Positions 6,262 through 9,593 of a stretch of DNA of 9,593 nucleotides are shown in pieces. The translations under genes and the position numbers were made by a program. This DNA comes from an uncultured Prevotellaceae bacterium (lineage in GTDB: Bacteria > Bacteroidota > Bacteroidia > Bacteroidales > Bacteroidaceae), in assembly GCA_945486445.1 (NCBI GenBank), contig CALYTD010000025.1, positions 1 through 9,593 of the forward strand, given 5' to 3'. The notes beneath the pieces were generated by a model. It was not told the origin of the DNA. It worked only from the letters and a program-made list of their open reading frames with translations, and ran no database searches. Every line of letters begins with the position of its first letter. The stretch's first letter is position 1.

Positions 6262-7884
6262 TTACATGGCGAGCCACCTCTCAGGATTGAGTTTGGCACG
6301 CTCCTGACGGAGCTGGAATTGCAGGATATTGTCGCGTCCTACCGTGCCGAGAGCCTGCCTTGTGGAGACCTTCTGACCCTTGGAGACACTGACGGAGGAC
6401 AGGTTGCAATAGACGGAGATGTACCTTCCGTGGCGCACAAGCACGCCCCAACTGCCGCCGGCGTTAAACACTGCCGAGACTTCTCCGTCGTATATGGCGC
6501 ACACGGAGGCGCCTCTCGCACCGAGAATGTTTATTCCTTTGTTGTCAAGCACTACCCCCGGCAGGCCTTCCACGCCGTGCTGGCCGAAGTGACTGACTAT
6601 GCGTCCTCCTGCCAATGGCGACGGCAGACGACCACGGTTGTTCTCGAACTTGCCGCTGAGGGCACGATCCACGCTTGAGAAGTTGACCGCATTGTCCGAC
6701 TCTTTCTTCGCCTCGGCAATGGTTCTGTCGGCCCTTTCCCTGTCGGCCTCGGCCTTTCTCTCTGCCGCTATACGCGCTGCCTCGGCCTCACGCGCCCTTT
6801 GTTCCGCCCTGGCCTTTTCCGCTTTGTTGCGTGCCTCTGCCCTTGCAGCAGCCTTGGCACGCTCTTCTGCCGCCTTGGCTTCGGCTATGCGGCGTGCGTT
6901 CTCACGTGCCTTAGCCTCCGCCTCGGCCTTTCTTCTGGCGAGTTCCTCCGCCCTTTTCTTTGCGGCGGCGGCCTCTTCGGCCTTTCGTTTAGCCTCGGCT
7001 ATGGCGCGCTGGCGGGCTCTTTCTATTTCTTCTGCAATGAGTTTGTCTATCTGTGCGTTGATGGCGGCATCCTTTTTCTTTTGCTCTTCCAGTACCGCGG
7101 CTATGGTTTTCTGCTGCTTTTGCAGCGATGTCACAATCTTTTGTTGCTCACTTTTCTGTTGCGCGAGAGCCTCATGCTCACGGTGTCCCTTGCTGAGCAT
7201 GGTGGACTTCTGCCCTCTTGCCTCATGGAGTTGCTGCCGTTTCTCTTCTATCTGCTGTTGTTTCTCCTGCACAGCCTTACCTTGCGTGCGCTGATATGCG
7301 GCATATTGCCTCACGAAACGCATCCTGCGGTATGTTTCTGTGAAGCTTCTGGCGGAGAAGATGAACATCAGTTGACTCTGTATGCTGCGCTGTTTGGCCA
7401 TGTATCGCATTGACTTAACATAACTCGCCTTACGTTCTTCCAGTTGTTTTTGCAGGTTATCGAGTTGCGAGGAGAGCAAACCGATGTTGTCATCAAGGCG
7501 GTGCAGGTCGTTGTTTATGGAGTCAATGGAGCGTTGGCGGCGTGTCATGTCGCCGTTGATGCGTTCCAGATCTTTCAGTTTCTGCCGCACCTGCGCCTTG
7601 TTTGCACGCAATGCCTGCTCCTGTTTGCGTATGTTTTGCTTGATGCGTGCCTGCTCGTTGCGCAGTCCAGAGATGGAAGTAGTGCCGGTTGTGGGCTTCT
7701 GCCGCACTGTGCTCCGCTTCGTCTTGGATGGCTTTTGGGTTGTTTTAGCCTTCCGGGCAGTGGCTTTTTTCTTGGAGACGGCACGTGTTGTGGTTGTCTT
7801 TTTGGCTGTATTACGCTTTTGCTGCGCCCCACACGGCGTGAGACACAGCAGCAACGAGAGAGTTATCAGGAGTATTCTGTTCAT
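6262..7884 (-). CDS. Secreted EnvC-like coiled-coil protein with degenerate LytM (M23) domain
   Basis: A probable periplasmic murein-hydrolase activator of the EnvC family, known for switching on amidases during cell separation rather than cutting peptidoglycan itself. Layout of the 540 residues: signal peptide 1-20 (hydrophobic stretch, then CGA before QQK); a Lys/Thr/Arg-rich linker about 24-68; coiled coil about 72-290; a strikingly Ala/Glu/Lys/Arg-rich helix about 290-392; and a C-terminal LytM domain about 418-540. The domain is recognisable (GRIVSHFGQHG 427-437, VLVRHGRYISVYCNLSSV 481-498, KGQKVSTRQALG 502-513). However, the zinc-binding H-x3-D position reads N448...N452 and the H-x-H position reads QFQ at 522-524, so it should be catalytically dead. 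It is the last gene of a minus-strand cluster, 42 nt after the DUF4292 lipoprotein gene. The amidase partner is not in this window. Confidence 0.88.
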   Translation of the reverse strand: MNRILLITLSLLLCLTPCGAQQKRNTAKKTTTTRAVSKKKATARKAKTTQKPSKTKRSTVRQKPTTGTTSISGLRNEQARIKQNIRKQEQALRANKAQVRQKLKDLERINGDMTRRQRSIDSINNDLHRLDDNIGLLSSQLDNLQKQLEERKASYVKSMRYMAKQRSIQSQLMFIFSARSFTETYRRMRFVRQYAAYQRTQGKAVQEKQQQIEEKRQQLHEARGQKSTMLSKGHREHEALAQQKSEQQKIVTSLQKQQKTIAAVLEEQKKKDAAINAQIDKLIAEEIERARQRAIAEAKRKAEEAAAAKKRAEELARRKAEAEAKARENARRIAEAKAAEERAKAAARAEARNKAEKARAEQRAREAEAARIAAERKAEADRERADRTIAEAKKESDNAVNFSSVDRALSGKFENNRGRLPSPLAGGRIVSHFGQHGVEGLPGVVLDNKGINILGARGASVCAIYDGEVSAVFNAGGSWGVLVRHGRYISVYCNLSSVSVSKGQKVSTRQALGTVGRDNILQFQLRQERAKLNPERWLAM

Positions 7885-7926
7885 TGTGAGTAACGGTATT
7901 ATCTTGCAGGTGGCTGTCTTTCCCGT

Positions 7927-8793
7927 TTACTGTCCTAACAGTTTGGTCAGCACTTCCTGCGCGGACACCTGCGTATATCTGGTTGACACGGTGGTTTTCG
8001 GGTCCCATTTGTCGTCGTTAGAGATGCGGTTCAACTCCATGTCAAGCACTATTCTGCCTGTTCCCGCGGCGTTGGAGTTGAACGTCAGCGTCTCTTTTGA
8101 GGGGAATTTCTTTGTTCCTACCGGTACGAAAGAGGCATAGACGAACGACACGGCAGACTCTTGCGCGGTGCCTTTGCGGTATGTTATCCCTGTGTTCGTT
8201 ATCTGCCTGCGCTCCACATCAGTGTTCCACAGGAAGTCGAGATTGCCGTTTCGCAGTGTGACGGGGCGTTCTTTCTGCGCCTGCATGTCAACGGTAAAGG
8301 CAGAAAGGTCGCCATCTGACACCATGTTCTTGCGCGGAATGAACAGTTCATTCCAGAAAAGTGCCTGGAGAGTGTAAAAGTCTAAGCCGCTGTTTCGCAG
8401 GAAGTCAACATCCTTGTAGGTTGCTTTGATGTACTGTTTGTTTATTCTATCTACCACAAGCACGTAGTCAGGGGCGAACTCTATGCGCCCCGCCTCCATG
8501 AGACCGAATGGTGTTAGCGTTATGCGTATCACCTCATCCCTGCGCATTTGCAACTTTCCGCTCACGCTGATGTCCCTTCCTCCGGCGGAGAGAGAGAAGT
8601 CTATGGGCGAGACTATGTTCTTGCTATATACGGCATTGTCAGTTATCTGCCGCAGGAAGTCTATGCTCTTCTGTCCTGCCTGCGATGTTTTTCCTTGTGT
8701 TGTGGTGTCTGTTTTCTCTCCTTGCAGTGCCTTGCTGGAACCGCATGAGGCCAGTATTATGGTGGCTATGATTGCCAATAGTGTTTGTTTCAT
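7927..8793 (-). CDS. DUF4292-family lipoprotein
   Basis: A 288-residue lipoprotein of unknown function. The N-terminus MKQTLLAIIATIILASC is a type II signal peptide with lipobox LASC (14-17), so Cys17 should be lipidated. The next residues, GSSKALQ, lack the acidic cluster reported for surface export in some Bacteroidota, suggesting an outer-membrane lipoprotein facing the periplasm (inference). A polar Thr/Gln/Ser linker (about 18-42) leads to a body rich in alternating hydrophobic strands (for example ITLTPFGLMEAGRIEF 91-106 and DYVLVVDRINKQYIKATYKD 109-128). This resembles the LolA/LolB-like beta-sheet, lipid-carrying style, but only in outline. I recognise it as DUF4292 from this pattern and from its place directly upstream of an EnvC-like gene and downstream of a TPR gene, an arrangement I recall from Bacteroidales. 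A link to envelope lipid or lipoprotein handling is a hypothesis. Confidence 0.8.
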   Translation of the reverse strand: MKQTLLAIIATIILASCGSSKALQGEKTDTTTQGKTSQAGQKSIDFLRQITDNAVYSKNIVSPIDFSLSAGGRDISVSGKLQMRRDEVIRITLTPFGLMEAGRIEFAPDYVLVVDRINKQYIKATYKDVDFLRNSGLDFYTLQALFWNELFIPRKNMVSDGDLSAFTVDMQAQKERPVTLRNGNLDFLWNTDVERRQITNTGITYRKGTAQESAVSFVYASFVPVGTKKFPSKETLTFNSNAAGTGRIVLDMELNRISNDDKWDPKTTVSTRYTQVSAQEVLTKLLGQ

Positions 8794-8809
8794 TGTGGTT
8801 TTGGTGTGT

Positions 8810-9593
8810 TTACAGTTTCTGTTTCTTTATTTTTCTGCGCAGTGTTGCCTCGTTTTCTGGTTTGTTTTCCAGTGCTTTCTGCCACATTTCCAGTGCTTTT
8901 CCCTTTTCGTTCAGCCTGTAATATATGTCTCCTGCGTGTTCCAGTATGTCTGCTTGAAGGGTTACTATGGTGTCGCCTTCCTGTATATCCTCTACGTCTG
9001 TCACGGCTATGGTGTCTCCACTGACGTTCTCGACGGCGTTTTTCAGTGCTTGTTCTATGTATATCCGCGCCTCTTCATAGCGTCCTTGCTGGTATAATAT
9101 CCATGCGTACGTGTCGAGATATGTGCTGTTGTTGGGTTCTGCCGTTATTGAACGGTAACTCATTTTCTCTGCTTTCTTGAGGTCTTTTGCTTCAAGTGAG
9201 AGGAAATAAGCGTAGTTATTGAGGCACATCACGTTGTCCGGGTTGTGCATAAGGCAACTGTCATACGCCGCGTATGATTCCTGAACGCGGTTTTGCTTGT
9301 GCAGTATGTCACCGAGAACGGCGTATATGTCTGCCGCCGTCTCTGCCTTTGTGCTCTTCGTTATGTTGCCTGCGCCGCGTTTCAGCGTTGCGATGGCGTC
9401 ATCATAATGCTTGTTTATGTACTGCGCCACGCCGAGATGATAGTAGAGCAAGGGCTCATCCGGCACGTATTCCACCGCCTTCTGGCATTCGCGTATCACT
9501 TTTTCGTCTATCGAGTCACGCCACAGCAGGTTGATAAGTTGCAGTCTTGCGCCTACGTACTCTGGCGTTATCTGTAACACTTTCTCCCAACCT
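8810..9593 (-). CDS. TPR-repeat protein, N-terminus beyond window
   Basis: The C-terminal portion of a tetratricopeptide-repeat protein. An in-frame GTG at 9578-9580 could be taken as a start, but the frame stays open to the window edge and reads GWEKVLQITPEYVGAR across it, a normal TPR continuation, so the real start lies outside. Successive 34-residue-like helical pairs are visible, counting from that Val as residue 1: about 43-75 (YYHLGVAQYINKHYDDAI), 85-118 (GDILHKQNRVQESYAAY), 119-152 (NNYAYFLSLEAKDLKKAEK), 153-183 (YAWILYQQGRYEEARIY) and 212-246 (GDIYYRLNEKGKALEMWQKAL). An acidic insert (about 184-211, with VTDVEDIQEGDTI) splits the last two. The protein ends in a basic tail, RRKIKKQKL. 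TPRs are protein-docking scaffolds; the partner is unknown. Its stop is 16 nt from the lipoprotein gene, implying co-transcription and an envelope role. Confidence 0.85.
   Translation of the reverse strand, partial: GWEKVLQITPEYVGARLQLINLLWRDSIDEKVIRECQKAVEYVPDEPLLYYHLGVAQYINKHYDDAIATLKRGAGNITKSTKAETAADIYAVLGDILHKQNRVQESYAAYDSCLMHNPDNVMCLNNYAYFLSLEAKDLKKAEKMSYRSITAEPNNSTYLDTYAWILYQQGRYEEARIYIEQALKNAVENVSGDTIAVTDVEDIQEGDTIVTLQADILEHAGDIYYRLNEKGKALEMWQKALENKPENEATLRRKIKKQKL

Noticed and set aside
6599..7294. Long Ala/Ser-rich plus-strand open frame, and its neighbour at 6799-7413
   Set aside because: They are antisense to the Ala/Glu/Lys/Arg-rich coil of the EnvC-like gene; GC-rich Ala and Arg codons read backwards give stop-free Ala/Ser/Cys strings with no family motifs.
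9578..9580. GTG as the true start of the TPR protein
   Set aside because: The same frame continues open to the window edge and encodes typical TPR residues (GWEK), so this is an internal valine of a truncated gene.

Overview
The window looks like a chromosomal segment from a Bacteroidota bacterium, most likely order Bacteroidales and plausibly Prevotella-like. The order is an inference from gene content and protein flavour: a DUF4292 lipoprotein next to an EnvC-like protein and a TPR protein, Bacteroidales-type ProC and MurF motifs, starts preceded by A-rich sequence rather than a Shine-Dalgarno, and moderate GC. I see no mobile element, tRNA, rRNA or CRISPR array.

Plus strand (25-6095): argD, proC, proB, proA and murF run in one direction. 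argD makes the (probably N-succinylated) ornithine precursor of arginine. proB and proA turn glutamate into glutamate semialdehyde, which cyclises to pyrroline-5-carboxylate, and proC reduces this to proline, so the whole proline route from glutamate is present. murF adds D-Ala-D-Ala to the peptidoglycan precursor and is not metabolically linked to its neighbours. The genes are spaced 103, 111, 173 and 158 nt apart. The three gaps after proC each hold conspicuous repeat structure: a weak inverted repeat, a strong 43-nt-arm inverted repeat filling the proB-proA gap, and a four-copy 22-nt tandem repeat before murF.

Convergent junction (6096-6261): a perfect 14-bp hairpin terminates rightward transcription. 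A second, imperfect hairpin with a T-tract on the minus strand can terminate leftward transcription. They are arranged so that the two transcripts overlap.

Minus strand (9593 to 6262): a tight cell-envelope cluster. A TPR protein (N-terminus outside the window) is followed after 16 nt by a DUF4292 lipoprotein, and after 42 nt by a secreted EnvC-like coiled-coil protein whose LytM domain has lost its zinc ligands. The likely theme is outer-membrane or periplasmic support and activation of peptidoglycan hydrolases.

Most of the window is ordinary housekeeping sequence. The best candidates for a second look are the intergenic repeat structures around proB, proA and murF.
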